Assembly (NCBI GenBank): GCA_018882785.1
Contig: VERI01000005.1
Location: 26,435-90,434 of the forward strand
Source of the DNA: Burkholderiaceae bacterium
GTDB taxonomy: Bacteria; Pseudomonadota; Gammaproteobacteria; Burkholderiales; Burkholderiaceae_A
Direction of reading: 5' to 3'
DNA length: 64,000 bases
Shown: positions 8,948-18,091 of the stretch, one piece after another
How the letters are laid out: each line of letters opens with the position of its first letter
Numbering within the stretch: the stretch's first letter is position 1
The notes under the pieces: model-generated
What the model was told of the DNA's origin: nothing
What the model saw: the letters and a program-made list of their open reading frames with translations, nothing else
The model's database searches: none
Made by a program: the position numbers and the translations under genes

Positions 8948-9815
8948 AGACGATAAACACAATCGTCGCATGCTCCACCTGGGCCGATACACGCAAGGCG
9001 ATGATCGCCGCGCCTGCCGCCGAGATGCCACAGAACAGCCCCTCTTCACGGGCGAGCCGTCGGGCCATCTCTTCGGCCTCGGCCTGAGTGACTTCCTCGA
9101 TCTGATCAATAAACGCCTTTTGACGGATCGGGGGCACGTACGCCGGCGCCCATTTGCGTATGCCTGGAATCGACGACCCGTCCGCCGGCTGGGCGCCCAC
9201 AATGACCACACCGGGATTTTTCTCTTTTAGAAAGCGCGAGACACCAGTAATCGTGCCCGTGGTACCCATTGCCGAAACAAAATGTGTGATCTGGCCTGCA
9301 GTGTCATTCCAGATCTCTGGGCCAGTGGTCTCGTAGTGGGCCATCCAGTTGTCGTCGTTTGAGAACTGATTCAGCACCTTCCCCTTGCCCTCGCGTTCCA
9401 TCTGATCTGCGAGATCCCGGGCACCCTCCATGCCCTGGGCCTGGGTCACAAGAATTAATTCCGCGCCAAATGCCTTCATCGTCTGCCGGCGCTCCAAAGA
9501 CAGGTTGTCCGGCATGATGAGCACCATACGATAGCCACGCATCGCAGCAGCCATGGCAAGGGCGATACCCGTATTGCCACTGGTCGCCTCTATTAAGGTG
9601 TCACCTGGACGAATCTCTCCACGGGACTCTGCCCGGGCAATCATCGATACGGCCGGACGATCCTTCACCGAGCCCGCAGGATTGTTGCCCTCTAGTTTGC
9701 CAAGGATGACATTGCCACGACGCTGATGATCAACGCCAGCGATTCGGTCCAGACGCACCAATGGCGTGCCGCCTACAGACTGCTCTAACGACAGATAGCT
9801 CACGGGTTTAGACAT
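8901..9815 (-). CDS. cysM: Cysteine synthase B, PLP-dependent
   Basis: A 304-residue O-acetylserine sulfhydrylase of the CysM branch, which makes cysteine (or S-sulfocysteine with thiosulfate). The PLP lysine lies in NNPAGSVKDRPA, the substrate loop in EATSGNTGIAL, and the phosphate-binding glycine loop in SAMGTTGTITG. The CysM-like DRGDRYLSTGVF closes the protein. The length equals the family norm. An AGGGT-like ribosome site precedes the ATG. It follows oxyR on the same strand with about 20 bases between them, so oxidative-stress control is possible but unproven. Confidence 0.93.
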   Translation of the reverse strand: MSKPVSYLSLEQSVGGTPLVRLDRIAGVDHQRRGNVILGKLEGNNPAGSVKDRPAVSMIARAESRGEIRPGDTLIEATSGNTGIALAMAAAMRGYRMVLIMPDNLSLERRQTMKAFGAELILVTQAQGMEGARDLADQMEREGKGKVLNQFSNDDNWMAHYETTGPEIWNDTAGQITHFVSAMGTTGTITGVSRFLKEKNPGVVIVGAQPADGSSIPGIRKWAPAYVPPIRQKAFIDQIEEVTQAEAEEMARRLAREEGLFCGISAAGAAIIALRVSAQVEHATIVFIVCDRGDRYLSTGVFPG

Positions 9816-9836
9816 GACATTTACCCTGAAAAATTC

Positions 9837-10754
9837 CTAAAGCTTTGCGCATCCGGGCAACTCTACCGAATGAATTACTTTGTGTAGAGCATCAATGGCA
9901 CGATCGCGACTAAATGACTTACGCCAGGCAAGCACAATACGTCGATTGGGAACCGGTGATGCGAAAGGAATAAATTTCAATAGTGAGTCGTCATCCATTG
10001 AGATCGACATCCTGGGTAGCACCGTGATGCCCAAGCCCTCGGCCACCATATGCCGGATTGTCTCTAAGGAGCTGCCCTCAAAGGTCTTCTGGATGCCGGC
10101 AGAGTTCGCTGCGAATCGGGCCGCCTCAGGGCAGACCTCCAGCACCTGATCGCGAAAGCAATGCCCGACACCCAAAAGCAGCATCGTCTCTTGTTTCAGA
10201 TCGACCGAGGCAATCTGCTGTTTTTTAGCCCACGCATGCTGCCGCGGAACTGCAACCACAAAGTCTTCATCGTAAAGCGGTAGCGTATCAAGGCCCGTCG
10301 TATCGAATGGCTCGGCAAGGACCGCGACATCGATCTCGCCCGTGCGCATCATCTCCAAAAGCCGTACCGTAAAGTTTTCCTGAAGAATGAGTGGCATCTC
10401 AGGATACTGATCGATCATTGACTTGATGATTCGGGGCAGCAGATATGGGCCAATCGTATAGATCACCCCGAGCCGTAAAGCGCCGCGCAGCGGATCGCGG
10501 CCCTGATCGGCAATTTCTTTAATTTGATTAGCGGCATCTAACACACGCTGAGCCTGCTGGACGATATTCTCACCGATCGGCGTCAGTGAGATCTCACTGC
10601 CACCACGTTCAAAAATAACGATGCCGAGCTCTGACTCTAATTTCTTAATACTCACCGAGAGAGTGGGCTGACTGACAAAACAGGCCTCCGCGGCGCGGCC
10701 GAAATGCTTCTCTCGAGCCACCGCAATGATGTAACGCAGTTCAGTTAACGTCAT
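9837..10754 (-). CDS. oxyR: Hydrogen-peroxide-sensing LysR regulator OxyR
   Basis: A 305-residue LysR-type activator. An N-terminal winged helix-turn-helix (residues 1-60, MTLTELRYIIAVAREKHF) is followed by a substrate-binding-like domain. The two redox cysteines of OxyR are present as GHCFRDQVLEVC, falling at C199 and C208, the same numbers as in E. coli. A disulfide-forming peroxide sensor is therefore well supported. It lies immediately downstream of recG (stop and start three bases apart), a pairing common in betaproteobacteria. Targets would be catalase, peroxiredoxin and iron-storage genes outside this window. Confidence 0.94.
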   Translation of the reverse strand: MTLTELRYIIAVAREKHFGRAAEACFVSQPTLSVSIKKLESELGIVIFERGGSEISLTPIGENIVQQAQRVLDAANQIKEIADQGRDPLRGALRLGVIYTIGPYLLPRIIKSMIDQYPEMPLILQENFTVRLLEMMRTGEIDVAVLAEPFDTTGLDTLPLYDEDFVVAVPRQHAWAKKQQIASVDLKQETMLLLGVGHCFRDQVLEVCPEAARFAANSAGIQKTFEGSSLETIRHMVAEGLGITVLPRMSISMDDDSLLKFIPFASPVPNRRIVLAWRKSFSRDRAIDALHKVIHSVELPGCAKL

Positions 10755-10756
10755 GT

Positions 10757-12859
10757 CTACCCACTCGCAAGCAATCCTTTTTTATCGTAGGCCCAACGGT
10801 CAATCAGGTCATCCACGGCCTGTGGCGAAATACCATGAAGCCTAGCCTGCTCGGGATGCTCAAGAACATCGCTTAATTTTGCCCCAAATCCAATTGCCCG
10901 TTCGACCCACACGGCATGCAACTGCAGATCACAGTAACGCAGCGCAGGAATTCCAGACTGGCGCAGGCCGAGTACCTCTCCAGGACCACGAATTGCCAGA
11001 TCGCGCCGGGCTACCTCGAAACCATCATCGGTCTCATACAAGGTCTTCAGCCGCTCCTTTGCGACATCCGACAATGGCTCATCAAAGAGCAGGATACAGG
11101 TGCTTTGGCCTGCACCACGGCCGATTCGCCCCCGCAGCTGATGTAACTGGGCCAGGCCAAATCGCTCGGCATGTTCAATCACCATGAGCGTAGCCCGGGG
11201 TACATCAACACCGACCTCAATCACAGTGGTAGACAGCAACAGTCGGCGGCGGCCCTGGCTGAAGTCTTGCATGGCCAGTCGCTTTTCTTCGGTAGCCATT
11301 CGGCCATGAAGCACCACAAGCTGCTCTCCAAATAAAGGGGCGAGCCACGCGGCGGCAGTCTCAATCGCCTGAAGCGGCTCATCGCGGGATACCTTTGAGC
11401 CGTTTGGTGCATCCTCACGTGCGCCTTCAATCACGGGGCATACCCAATAGGCCTGCCCGCCCTCCGCAATGAACGCCTTCAGCTTTTCCGCGAGTTCGTC
11501 GCGACGATTCGATGCCATGAGTTTTGTCGTAATCGGCTGACGATTTGGGGGCCGCTCATCTAATACCGATACGTCCAGATCAGCCAGATAGGTCATGGCA
11601 AGACTTCGCGGGATCGGCGTTGCCGACATCGCGAGCATATGCGGCATGCGGCCATCCACGGGATGACGAAGTGCAAGCCGTTGACCCACGCCAAACCGAT
11701 GCTGCTCATCGACGATCACAAGGCCCAACTTGCAGAACGCAACACCTTTTTGAATTAATGCATGTGTACCCACCACGATGGAGAGCGCTCCGGAGGAGAT
11801 ATCGCCGAGCAGTGCCCGGCGCTGGGCGGTAGGCAGGCCACTTTTCAGTAGCCCAACCGGAAAGCCCAGGGGCACACACCAGGCGTTAAATTTTTCATAC
11901 AGCTGCTCGGCAAGAATCTCTGTTGGCGCCATGACCGATACCTGCCAGCCAGATCCTGCAGCCTGCGCCGCTGCGAGCGCAGCAATCACGGTTTTGCCGC
12001 TGCCAACATCCCCCTGCAGAAGTCGCTGCATCGGCGTGCGATGACCAAGGTCGTCTGAGATTTCCTGCCATACCCGCTCTTGGGCGGAAGTTAAAGCAAA
12101 ACCCAGCTGAGTCTTGAGCTGATCAGCATGTCTGCGCTGCGCGAGTGGTTCAGCCTGCTCGGATACACGCAGACGACGTGCCTGACGCAACGCCACCTGC
12201 TGAGCGAGCAGCTCATCAAAACGGATACGGTTCCAGGCGGGCCCCTCGTGATTCATGAGCTGCTGCATCACGCCTGTGGCCTCTGCATCGGCAGGCGGCT
12301 GGTGAATAAGTCGAATCGCCTGATCCATTGGCATAAGACCATATTGCTCAAGCAAGGACTTCGGAAGCCACTCCTGTGGCATTGCCGCCTCTAATGCCCG
12401 TGCCATCGCCCGCCGCAGCGTGAGCTGCGATAAACCAGCGGTCGTGGGATAGACCGGCAGTAGTGGCTGCGACCCTATCTTTTCGATCGGCAGCCAGCCC
12501 ACACGGGTGCGCGGGTGAATAAATTCAACTCCCGCAAGAGAGCGTCGTGACTCTCCCAGTACACGGATCTTATGGCCCGGAACATATGCATTTTTCTGAG
12601 CATCACGAAAATGCAGAAACCGCAGCACAGCACTGCCAGTGTCGTCCTCTACCTCCACCAGCAGCGTGCGGCGCGGACGAAATACGATTCGGGAGGAAAC
12701 AACCTGTACCTGGATCTGCGCAAACTGACCGGGCACAACCTGATCGATGCTCCAGACCTGCGATTCATTTTCATATCGCAGCGGAAAATGCAGCGTGAGA
12801 TCAACCCAACGGTGAAGCCCGAGTTTTTTAATGCTATCGGGTAAGGAATCAACCGGCAC
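10757..12859 (-). CDS. recG: ATP-dependent DNA helicase RecG
   Basis: A 700-residue superfamily 2 helicase that reverses stalled replication forks and processes branched recombination intermediates. An N-terminal OB-fold wedge domain (about residues 1-200) precedes the helicase core. Visible are Walker [15 protein letters not shown], the DEQH box VDEQHRFG, motif [11 protein letters not shown], and the late QLRGRIGRG and GPGEVLG. The start is GTG 12859, overlapping ridA by 11 bases. A stop lies four codons upstream in frame, so no longer start exists. The N-terminus is therefore slightly shorter than in E. coli RecG. Confidence 0.94.
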   Translation of the reverse strand: MPVDSLPDSIKKLGLHRWVDLTLHFPLRYENESQVWSIDQVVPGQFAQIQVQVVSSRIVFRPRRTLLVEVEDDTGSAVLRFLHFRDAQKNAYVPGHKIRVLGESRRSLAGVEFIHPRTRVGWLPIEKIGSQPLLPVYPTTAGLSQLTLRRAMARALEAAMPQEWLPKSLLEQYGLMPMDQAIRLIHQPPADAEATGVMQQLMNHEGPAWNRIRFDELLAQQVALRQARRLRVSEQAEPLAQRRHADQLKTQLGFALTSAQERVWQEISDDLGHRTPMQRLLQGDVGSGKTVIAALAAAQAAGSGWQVSVMAPTEILAEQLYEKFNAWCVPLGFPVGLLKSGLPTAQRRALLGDISSGALSIVVGTHALIQKGVAFCKLGLVIVDEQHRFGVGQRLALRHPVDGRMPHMLAMSATPIPRSLAMTYLADLDVSVLDERPPNRQPITTKLMASNRRDELAEKLKAFIAEGGQAYWVCPVIEGAREDAPNGSKVSRDEPLQAIETAAAWLAPLFGEQLVVLHGRMATEEKRLAMQDFSQGRRRLLLSTTVIEVGVDVPRATLMVIEHAERFGLAQLHQLRGRIGRGAGQSTCILLFDEPLSDVAKERLKTLYETDDGFEVARRDLAIRGPGEVLGLRQSGIPALRYCDLQLHAVWVERAIGFGAKLSDVLEHPEQARLHGISPQAVDDLIDRWAYDKKGLLASG

Positions 12860-13247
12860 CGAGCACCATCACGGCTTCGGCCTCAAAGCCGGCACCGCGT
12901 GGCAGACTCGCCACGCCCACGGCAGCACGGGCGGGATAAGGCTCCTGGAAATACGTGGCCATGATCTCGTTGACCTTGGCGAAGTGAGAAAGATCGGTCA
13001 AAAACAAGTTCAGTTTTACAACATCAGACAGGCTACCACCTGCAGCCTCGGCGACTGCCGAGAGATTCTTGAACACCTGATGAATCTGCTGCTCCATGCC
13101 CTGGGCGGTCGAATCGCCCACCATCTGCATGGTGGCAGGATCAAGTGGGATTTGGCCCGATAGCCAGACCGTGTTGCCAAATCCAACTGCCTGTGAATAA
13201 GTCCCAATGGCCTGGGGCGCCTTCGGTGTCGAGATGATCCGCTTCAT
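12849..13247 (-). CDS. ridA: RidA-family enamine/imine deaminase
   Basis: A 132-residue member of the RidA/YjgF/UK114 family. RidA hydrolyses reactive enamines released by PLP enzymes such as threonine dehydratase. The opening [17 protein letters not shown], the [19 protein letters not shown] segment and the active-site arginine in [13 protein letters not shown] are all conserved. The length is as usual for the family, which forms trimers in the cytoplasm. A GGAGTG ribosome site precedes the ATG. It is the first gene of the ridA-recG-oxyR run. Confidence 0.92.
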   Translation of the reverse strand: MKRIISTPKAPQAIGTYSQAVGFGNTVWLSGQIPLDPATMQMVGDSTAQGMEQQIHQVFKNLSAVAEAAGGSLSDVVKLNLFLTDLSHFAKVNEIMATYFQEPYPARAAVGVASLPRGAGFEAEAVMVLGAG

Positions 13248-13288
13248 GCATCACTCCGTATGTACATTTGGTCACGCCAACTAAACGC

Positions 13289-13876
13289 CTAGCCACCCAC
13301 CGCGAATGGGCGTACTCCGATCAGCCAGGCATGGCCCTGAAAGGCAAACCAGGCCCAGATGGCCGCGCCAACGGCCACGGCGATTACAGTCGGCATAGCC
13401 GATCCCGCGACGCGGACAACGCCTTCGCGACGATCACGCTGGCGGGCAGCCCTGAAACTCATCACAGCCCAGGCGAGCAGGCCACCGAACAGCAGTAGAT
13501 CAGCAACGGTTCCATTGGCAAGAAGGTGGCCAAACGCCCAAATCTTTACCGAGATGATCATGGGATGGCCCAGCCGGGCTTTGATCACGTTTTTTGGAAC
13601 ATAGGCGGCAATAAAAAGAATGAAGGCAGCGAGCATCAACAAAGACACCAGGTGCGACATCCAAACGGGAGACTGCCACAGCAAAACGGGAGCGGCACGG
13701 GCTGCGGCATATCCCTTTGACATCAGGATGATCCCCACCAGAGAGGCCACTGATACCAGCCCCTTCCAGGGCATTGGTCCGATCTTGCTGACCATGCGAG
13801 ACCGCCAATCGTCCGCAAATATCCGCAGTGAATGGGTCGCGATAAAAAGAATCAAACCAGCGATCAGCAGGGTCAT
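13289..13876 (-). CDS. NnrU family membrane protein
   Basis: A 195-residue integral membrane protein with about six hydrophobic helices. It resembles the NnrU family, linked by name to nitric-oxide respiration loci but widespread outside denitrifiers. Typical features are the early ATHSLRIF motif, LMSKGYAAARAAPVLLW and the conserved GHPMIISVKIWAFGHLLANG with two buried His residues. The start is set at ATG 13876 because AAGGAGAACC lies directly upstream. The ORF extends 13 codons further without family resemblance. No denitrification genes are nearby, so the role is open. Confidence 0.8.
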   Translation of the reverse strand: MTLLIAGLILFIATHSLRIFADDWRSRMVSKIGPMPWKGLVSVASLVGIILMSKGYAAARAAPVLLWQSPVWMSHLVSLLMLAAFILFIAAYVPKNVIKARLGHPMIISVKIWAFGHLLANGTVADLLLFGGLLAWAVMSFRAARQRDRREGVVRVAGSAMPTVIAVAVGAAIWAWFAFQGHAWLIGVRPFAVGG

Positions 13877-13933
13877 GTGGTTCTCCTTGTGAGCAACCCC
13901 ATTATCTCTCAGCAATTCCCAATGACTGAAAGA

Positions 13934-14125
13934 TTAAGCGGGCGGTTTGTCTGCCTTTGGCTCCCAGAATTGGCAGGCCGCCCCGGTGGCATCCTTGACT
14001 GCAATGCTGGGCGACTGTTTGGATTTCACACCGTATAGCCGACAGCCCTGCGGATGGGTCTCATCCCAGGTCACGTAGTAGTGACGACAGCGGCGGCAGT
14101 TGGGGGGTTGAGGTACTTTATCCAC
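13934..14125 (-). CDS. Small cysteine-containing conserved hypothetical protein
   Basis: A 63-residue protein beginning at GTG 14125 with cysteines arranged as CRRCRHYYVTWDETHPQGC and a later C in AACQFW. The two close Cys plus two distant Cys suggest a small zinc- or iron-binding knuckle. I recall similar uncharacterised proteins in betaproteobacteria but know no function. It is a single gene between tRNA-Thr and the NnrU-like gene, on the same strand as both. Confidence 0.7.
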   Translation of the reverse strand: MDKVPQPPNCRRCRHYYVTWDETHPQGCRLYGVKSKQSPSIAVKDATGAACQFWEPKADKPPA

Positions 14126-14165
14126 GAGAAACGACGAGAGCCAAACAGATCGAAACGTTGTGTGA

Positions 14166-14241
14166 TGGTGCCGATGAGAGGAGTCGAACCCCCGACCTTC
14201 GCATTACGAATGCGCTGCTCTACCAACTGAGCTACATCGGC
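14166..14241 (-). tRNA. tRNA-Thr (anticodon CGT), CCA encoded
   Basis: Read on the minus strand from 14241, the acceptor GCCGATG pairs with CATCGGC. The D arm GCTC/GAGC and the T loop TTCGACT are canonical. The anticodon loop TTCGTAA gives CGT, which reads ACG threonine codons. The discriminator A is followed by an encoded CCA (14168-14166). The outermost anticodon-stem pair is a G-A mismatch; the rest of the stem is sound. It lies downstream of ispH and may be part of its transcript. Confidence 0.96.
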
Positions 14242-14298
14242 TTGTTTGATGGCACCTTTGCCCGAGTAGCCCCAGACAGCACCGCAACGGTCGGAAGT

Positions 14299-15288
14299 TT
14301 AATTCAAACCCTTGGGCAACGGGAATCGTACAGACTCCTCCACGCCCGGAAGCTTTCGAACGGACGCCGCGCCAAGAGACTTCACCTTCGCAAGCAGCCC
14401 CTGAACCAGACTCTCGGGAGCAGATGCGCCCGCCGTAATCCCGACCCGGGCGGCATCCTTCAGCCACTCCGCCCTGAGCTCATCAGCGCTACCCACCAAA
14501 TAGGCCGGGACACCGAAACGCTCTGCAACCTCACGCAGGCGATTACTGTTGGAACTGGTTGGACTGCCCACAACCAGAACAACATCGACATCTTTTGCCA
14601 TGATCTTGACCGCGTCCTGACGATTCTGCGTGGCGTAGCAGATATCACTCTTCTTAGGCCCAAGAATCGTTGGAAACTTTTTCTGTAAGGCCTCAACAAT
14701 AATCGCTGTATCGTCGACGGAGAGCGTGGTTTGACTCACATAGGCGAGCCGATCTGGCGTCTTCACCTGCAAAGTGTCCACACCTTTGAGATCTTCGACG
14801 AGGTACATGCCTTCATCCACCTGACCCATAGTGCCTTCCACCTCGGGATGACCGGCATGTCCAATCATCACAATCTCGTAGCCTTCGGCACGCAGCTTTC
14901 TCACCTCGACGTGAACCTTAGTTACCAGAGGACAGGTCGCATCAAACACCTCAAGCCCACGGGAAGTCGCATGATCACGCACTTTCCTTGAGACTCCATG
15001 GGCACTCATGATGACTCTTGCGCCTAACGGAACCTCATCGAGATCCTCGACAAAGACTGCACCCTTGTTACGTAGATCGGAAACCACATGATCGTTGTGC
15101 ACGATCTCATGACGCACATAGATCGGCGCACCAAAGCGCTCTAAGGCGCGTTCAACAATTTCAATAGCCCGCTCAACGCCTGCACAAAAACCTCGAGGCT
15201 CGGCAAGCAGCACCTCCTGGAGGTGTTCGTGACGCACAGCGGAATCAGAGTGACTCACAGTTATCTCAGTCTGAAAAATTGATGGCAA
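14299..15288 (-). CDS. ispH: 4-hydroxy-3-methylbut-2-enyl diphosphate reductase
   Basis: A 329-residue iron-sulfur enzyme for the last step of the MEP isoprenoid pathway, giving IPP and DMAPP. The three cluster cysteines are C35 (EPRGFCAGV), C119 (FDATCPLV) and C217 ([11 protein letters not shown]). The diphosphate-binding HEIVHN and SAHGVS motifs and the catalytic-Glu segment [11 protein letters not shown] are present. The start may be ATG 15288 or GTG 15258. The latter has a GAG-rich leader and removes ten unconserved residues. It follows fkpB by 40 bases, a pairing also seen in E. coli. Confidence 0.95.
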   Translation of the reverse strand: MPSIFQTEITVSHSDSAVRHEHLQEVLLAEPRGFCAGVERAIEIVERALERFGAPIYVRHEIVHNDHVVSDLRNKGAVFVEDLDEVPLGARVIMSAHGVSRKVRDHATSRGLEVFDATCPLVTKVHVEVRKLRAEGYEIVMIGHAGHPEVEGTMGQVDEGMYLVEDLKGVDTLQVKTPDRLAYVSQTTLSVDDTAIIVEALQKKFPTILGPKKSDICYATQNRQDAVKIMAKDVDVVLVVGSPTSSNSNRLREVAERFGVPAYLVGSADELRAEWLKDAARVGITAGASAPESLVQGLLAKVKSLGAASVRKLPGVEESVRFPLPKGLN

Positions 15289-15328
15289 TGAGTGTAGCGG
15301 GTCTCTTTTGAATCAACACGCAGAATCC

Positions 15329-15805
15329 CTACAAAAGTCCAATAATGCGGACATCTAATTTCAGTGGCTGGCCGGCCAATGGATGGTTAAAGTCGAAAAC
15401 GGCCGAACCGCCCTCCCAGCCCTTAAATACACCGGCAACACGGCCGCCTTGCCCATCGGGCGTCGGAAACTCCACGACATCACCCGGCTCGATCGGATCT
15501 GTGGGGTCCGCGTATCGATCCAGCAGGGACTTACTGACTTTCTGAACGAGATCCGGATGACGAGGACCAAAACCATCGTCGGGCCCAAGCTGATAGCTCC
15601 GCTCATCACCTTCTCGCAAAGCGATTAGACACCGCTCTAGCGCCGGCGCAAATTGCCCCTCGCCGATTTGAATCGTGGCTGGCTTATCGTCGAACGTATT
15701 AAAAACGATTTGTCCATCCGACAGAGATAGCCTGAAATGCAGGGTGACATGGGAACCTTCGCGGATTCCCTCTTGGCCTGCGGCGGCATCAGAATTAGTC
15801 GACAT
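15329..15805 (-). CDS. fkpB: FKBP-type peptidyl-prolyl isomerase, SlpA/FkpB type
   Basis: A 158-residue cytoplasmic prolyl isomerase and chaperone of the SlpA/FkpB class. The FKBP half-domains are split by an insert-in-flap domain. The C-terminal FDFNHPLAGQPLKLDVRI is the hallmark of the SlyD/SlpA group. The His-rich tail of SlyD is missing, which favours SlpA. The start is set at ATG 15805, close before the first FKBP strand (GSHVTLHFRL). The ORF is open to 15871, and using that start would overlap divergent radC. It is encoded directly upstream of ispH. Confidence 0.88.
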   Translation of the reverse strand: MSTNSDAAAGQEGIREGSHVTLHFRLSLSDGQIVFNTFDDKPATIQIGEGQFAPALERCLIALREGDERSYQLGPDDGFGPRHPDLVQKVSKSLLDRYADPTDPIEPGDVVEFPTPDGQGGRVAGVFKGWEGGSAVFDFNHPLAGQPLKLDVRIIGLL

Positions 15806-15838
15806 GGCGGATAGCAAAGACTCAATGAACTCGGGATA

Positions 15839-16504
15839 GTGCCGCATTTTAGGCGCAACCCTATGGAACAACCCCGAGAAAAACTTATGTCCCGCGGCGC
15901 GCAGAGCCTTGAAGATGCCGAACTGCTTGCCTTATTGCTCTGCACCGGGCAACCGGGGAAACCAGTCGCCGAGCTGGCCCGGGATCTCTTAACCGAATTC
16001 GGCAGCGTATCCGCCACCCTGGCCGCACCCTGGGAGCAACTTCGTCGTCGGTCGGGTATCGGCCAGGCGAAGTTCGCACTTCTTCAGGCGGTACGTGAAC
16101 TGGCCAAACGGGCCTCCGCCGAGGCACTACGAGATCGGCCCCTGGTGCCAGACTCCGAGAGCACCCGACAGTTCCTGGTTACCCATTTGGGCGGCCTTCA
16201 ACAGGAGGTTTTTGCTGTGATGTTTCTCGATACCCGGCACCGACTGATTCGTTTCGAACAGCTCTTTACCGGATCCCTGACCCAGACCAGCGTCTACCCA
16301 AGGGAGGTGGCCCGCCGGGCGCTTCAGCTCAATGCAGCAGCAGTAATCGCAGCCCATAACCACCCGTCAGGGACAGCCGAACCGAGCCGAGCTGATCAAT
16401 TACTGACCAATCAGCTCAGGCGAAGCCTTGAGGTGCTGGATATCCGCCTCCTGGACCACCTCATCGTGGCCGGGGAACGAACCCTCCCGGCCGGCGAAGC
16501 CTGA
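15839..16504 (+). CDS. radC: RadC family JAB/MPN-domain protein
   Basis: A 221-residue protein of the RadC family. A helix-hairpin-helix region (SGIGQAKFALLQAV) precedes a JAB metalloprotease-like domain. The JAMM residues are intact: Glu in QQEVFAVMFLD, H173 and H175 in HNHPSG, and D186. Despite its name, a DNA-repair role for RadC is not established. The start is GTG 15839 or ATG 15863; both lie just before the family's REKLMSRG segment. The C-terminus stops at TLPAGEA, a few residues before the usual SFAERG-type ending. It faces away from fkpB with little or no intergenic DNA. Confidence 0.88.
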   Translation: MPHFRRNPMEQPREKLMSRGAQSLEDAELLALLLCTGQPGKPVAELARDLLTEFGSVSATLAAPWEQLRRRSGIGQAKFALLQAVRELAKRASAEALRDRPLVPDSESTRQFLVTHLGGLQQEVFAVMFLDTRHRLIRFEQLFTGSLTQTSVYPREVARRALQLNAAAVIAAHNHPSGTAEPSRADQLLTNQLRRSLEVLDIRLLDHLIVAGERTLPAGEA

Positions 16505-16545
16505 CACCGTAGGGTGCTCGACCCGCCCCAAAACCCAGTCCAGGT

Positions 16546-16575
16546 TTGACCTAAGTTATTGTTTTCTCATAGAAT
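16546..16575 (+). promoter_or_regulatory. Candidate sigma-70 promoter for rpmB-rpmG
   Basis: TTGACC (16546-16551) and TAGAAT (16570-16575) are 18 bases apart, a near-consensus promoter. The predicted start near 16582 leaves a leader of about 45 bases before rpmB. It lies in the 122-base gap after radC, the natural place for a ribosomal-protein promoter. Confidence 0.6.
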
Positions 16576-16626
16576 CTCGGTCTTTGCCGAAATTCCGGCT
16601 AAGCAGAATTTTGTAAAGGAAACATC

Positions 16627-16860
16627 ATGGCGCGTGTATGCCAGGTCACGGGGAAAGGCCCCATGGTGGGGAACAATGTCTCCCACGCCAACAACAAAAC
16701 GAAACGCCGTTTTATGCCCAACGTGCAGTACAAGCGTTTCTGGGTCGAGAGCGAAAATCGCTGGGTACGCCTGCGCGTGACCCCGGCCGCTGTCCGCACC
16801 ATCACCAAAAATGGCATCGACTCGGTACTCGCAGACCTGCGGGCCAAGAACGCCCTTTGA
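16627..16860 (+). CDS. rpmB: 50S ribosomal protein L28
   Basis: A 77-residue basic protein with the L28 signature. It opens [17 protein letters not shown], continues with [11 protein letters not shown] and ends near [14 protein letters not shown]. Length and composition match betaproteobacterial L28. AAAGGAAAC precedes the ATG. It is a structural component of the large ribosomal subunit. It forms an operon with rpmG, as in most proteobacteria. Confidence 0.97.
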   Translation: MARVCQVTGKGPMVGNNVSHANNKTKRRFMPNVQYKRFWVESENRWVRLRVTPAAVRTITKNGIDSVLADLRAKNAL

Positions 16861-16892
16861 ACTAACAGACAAACCCATCACCAGGAACCATC

Positions 16893-17060
16893 ATGGCAAA
16901 AGGCGGCCGCGAAAAAATTAAGCTGGAGTCCTCTGCGGGCACCGGCCATTTCTACACTACTACTAAGAACAAAAAAACCATGCCCGAGAAAATGGAGATC
17001 AAGAAATTTGATCCCAAGGCCCGCAAGCATGTGATGTATAAGGAAGCGAAGATCAAATAA
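16893..17060 (+). CDS. rpmG: 50S ribosomal protein L33
   Basis: A 55-residue [19 protein letters not shown] through to YKEAKIK, identical in layout to proteobacterial L33. [19 protein letters not shown] and [10 protein letters not shown] are the conserved core. The zinc-binding cysteines found in some L33 copies are absent, so this is the zinc-independent form. It starts 32 bases after rpmB with an AGGAACC ribosome site and is followed by a strong terminator. It is short enough to be missed by simple ORF length cut-offs. Confidence 0.97.
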   Translation: MAKGGREKIKLESSAGTGHFYTTTKNKKTMPEKMEIKKFDPKARKHVMYKEAKIK

Positions 17061-17097
17061 GGAGCGTTGGCTTCTTAAGGTTTTCGTGCACGACAAG

Positions 17098-17130
17098 ACC
17101 CGCCAGCGGTAACGATGGCGGGTTTTTTTA
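17098..17130 (+). terminator. Rho-independent terminator after rpmG
   Basis: An 8-bp perfect stem, ACCCGCCA (17098-17105) with TGGCGGGT (17116-17123), closes a ten-base loop. It is followed directly by seven T residues. It separates the ribosomal-protein operon from the convergent Tad operon. Confidence 0.92.
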
Positions 17131-17197
17131 TTTAAGCGGATCCGCAATATTCATGCGTGGTTCATTGGCCTGACCCGTGATTAAAACTGATGGGCCA

Positions 17198-18091
17198 TTA
17201 TTGTGCGGAGTTCGTCGGCGACTGCTGTCGATCACGCAGGACCATGACCCCCTGACGGGCGTTGGTCTGCATCTGCACGACAGCGGCAGCACTGAGAGGC
17301 CAACGTGGGCGCCAACGCCCCTCACCATCGAAAGTTGCCAACGATCTGCACTCAATCGACGGATGAAGACGATTCGGATCCGCGTCTAATCCAAACCGGA
17401 TTATTCCGATCGGCCTTTCCGGCCGACTAACCCCGAAAGAACAGCCCGCCCAGACGCTCAGAGCTCTGGCAAGCAACTGTCCAGCCAGTGGCATCTGCAG
17501 TGGCACACCCACCTGTAAAAACAGCTTTAGATTGTTTGCCTCAATTAGGGTCTGCCCAGAACTCGTCCCCACAGGTAGTCCCTGATGCGACGAAACCATT
17601 CCAGAATGTGGGCGCAATCGATTGGCAAGACCGGCCACGCCATGTGCAGGTATTTCGATTTCCTGTGCAGACGCACCCGGACTGAGGACTGGATCGGCTG
17701 GACTACCCCAATCCTGAAAACTCTGACGGGTGGGCGAAAGAACTTCCCAACGAATCCATCCCAGGGCAATGCCCTGGGATACCTCTAGAGACGAGTGAAA
17801 CAAAGCGGACCCAAGCCCAGAGGCCGTCTTGATCGGCCGGACCAAGGGAAAGAGCCCAAGCACAACGCCATCTCGTATCGATTGATCGCTTCCATGATGC
17901 AGACTCGCGTGTCTTGCCGCCACCAAGGCCGCATGGGAGAGTGCAAACTTTGCATGCCAAAGGAGACCGATCTGTACAACAACGAATCCGAAAAATAGCA
18001 GTATCGGCAACGCGACAAGAGACTCAACAATCGAAAATCCGCCGGGTACACGACGAGTCCATCTTCGCCGGTGATAACAGAGCCGCCTCAA
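17198..18091 (-). CDS. TadE-like pseudopilin, end of Tad operon
   Basis: A 297-residue protein with one N-terminal membrane helix. After a basic leader it shows GFSIVESLVALPILLFFGF, which fits the Tad prepilin pattern G/x4-E with cleavage after the first Gly. ARHASLHHG after the helix is typical of TadE-like minor pilins. The remaining 230 residues form a presumed extracytoplasmic domain with few recognisable motifs. It is longer than most TadE proteins, which are near 150-200 residues. It is the last gene of the operon and overlaps the DUF192-like gene by four bases (ATGA). Confidence 0.7.
   Translation of the reverse strand: MRRLCYHRRRWTRRVPGGFSIVESLVALPILLFFGFVVVQIGLLWHAKFALSHAALVAARHASLHHGSDQSIRDGVVLGLFPLVRPIKTASGLGSALFHSSLEVSQGIALGWIRWEVLSPTRQSFQDWGSPADPVLSPGASAQEIEIPAHGVAGLANRLRPHSGMVSSHQGLPVGTSSGQTLIEANNLKLFLQVGVPLQMPLAGQLLARALSVWAGCSFGVSRPERPIGIIRFGLDADPNRLHPSIECRSLATFDGEGRWRPRWPLSAAAVVQMQTNARQGVMVLRDRQQSPTNSAQ

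Noticed and set aside
8948..9211. N-terminal extension of the protease frame inside cysM
   Set aside because: The extra 88 codons are antisense-free but out of frame with cysM, extremely Arg-rich, and precede the signal peptide. They look like chance open frame.
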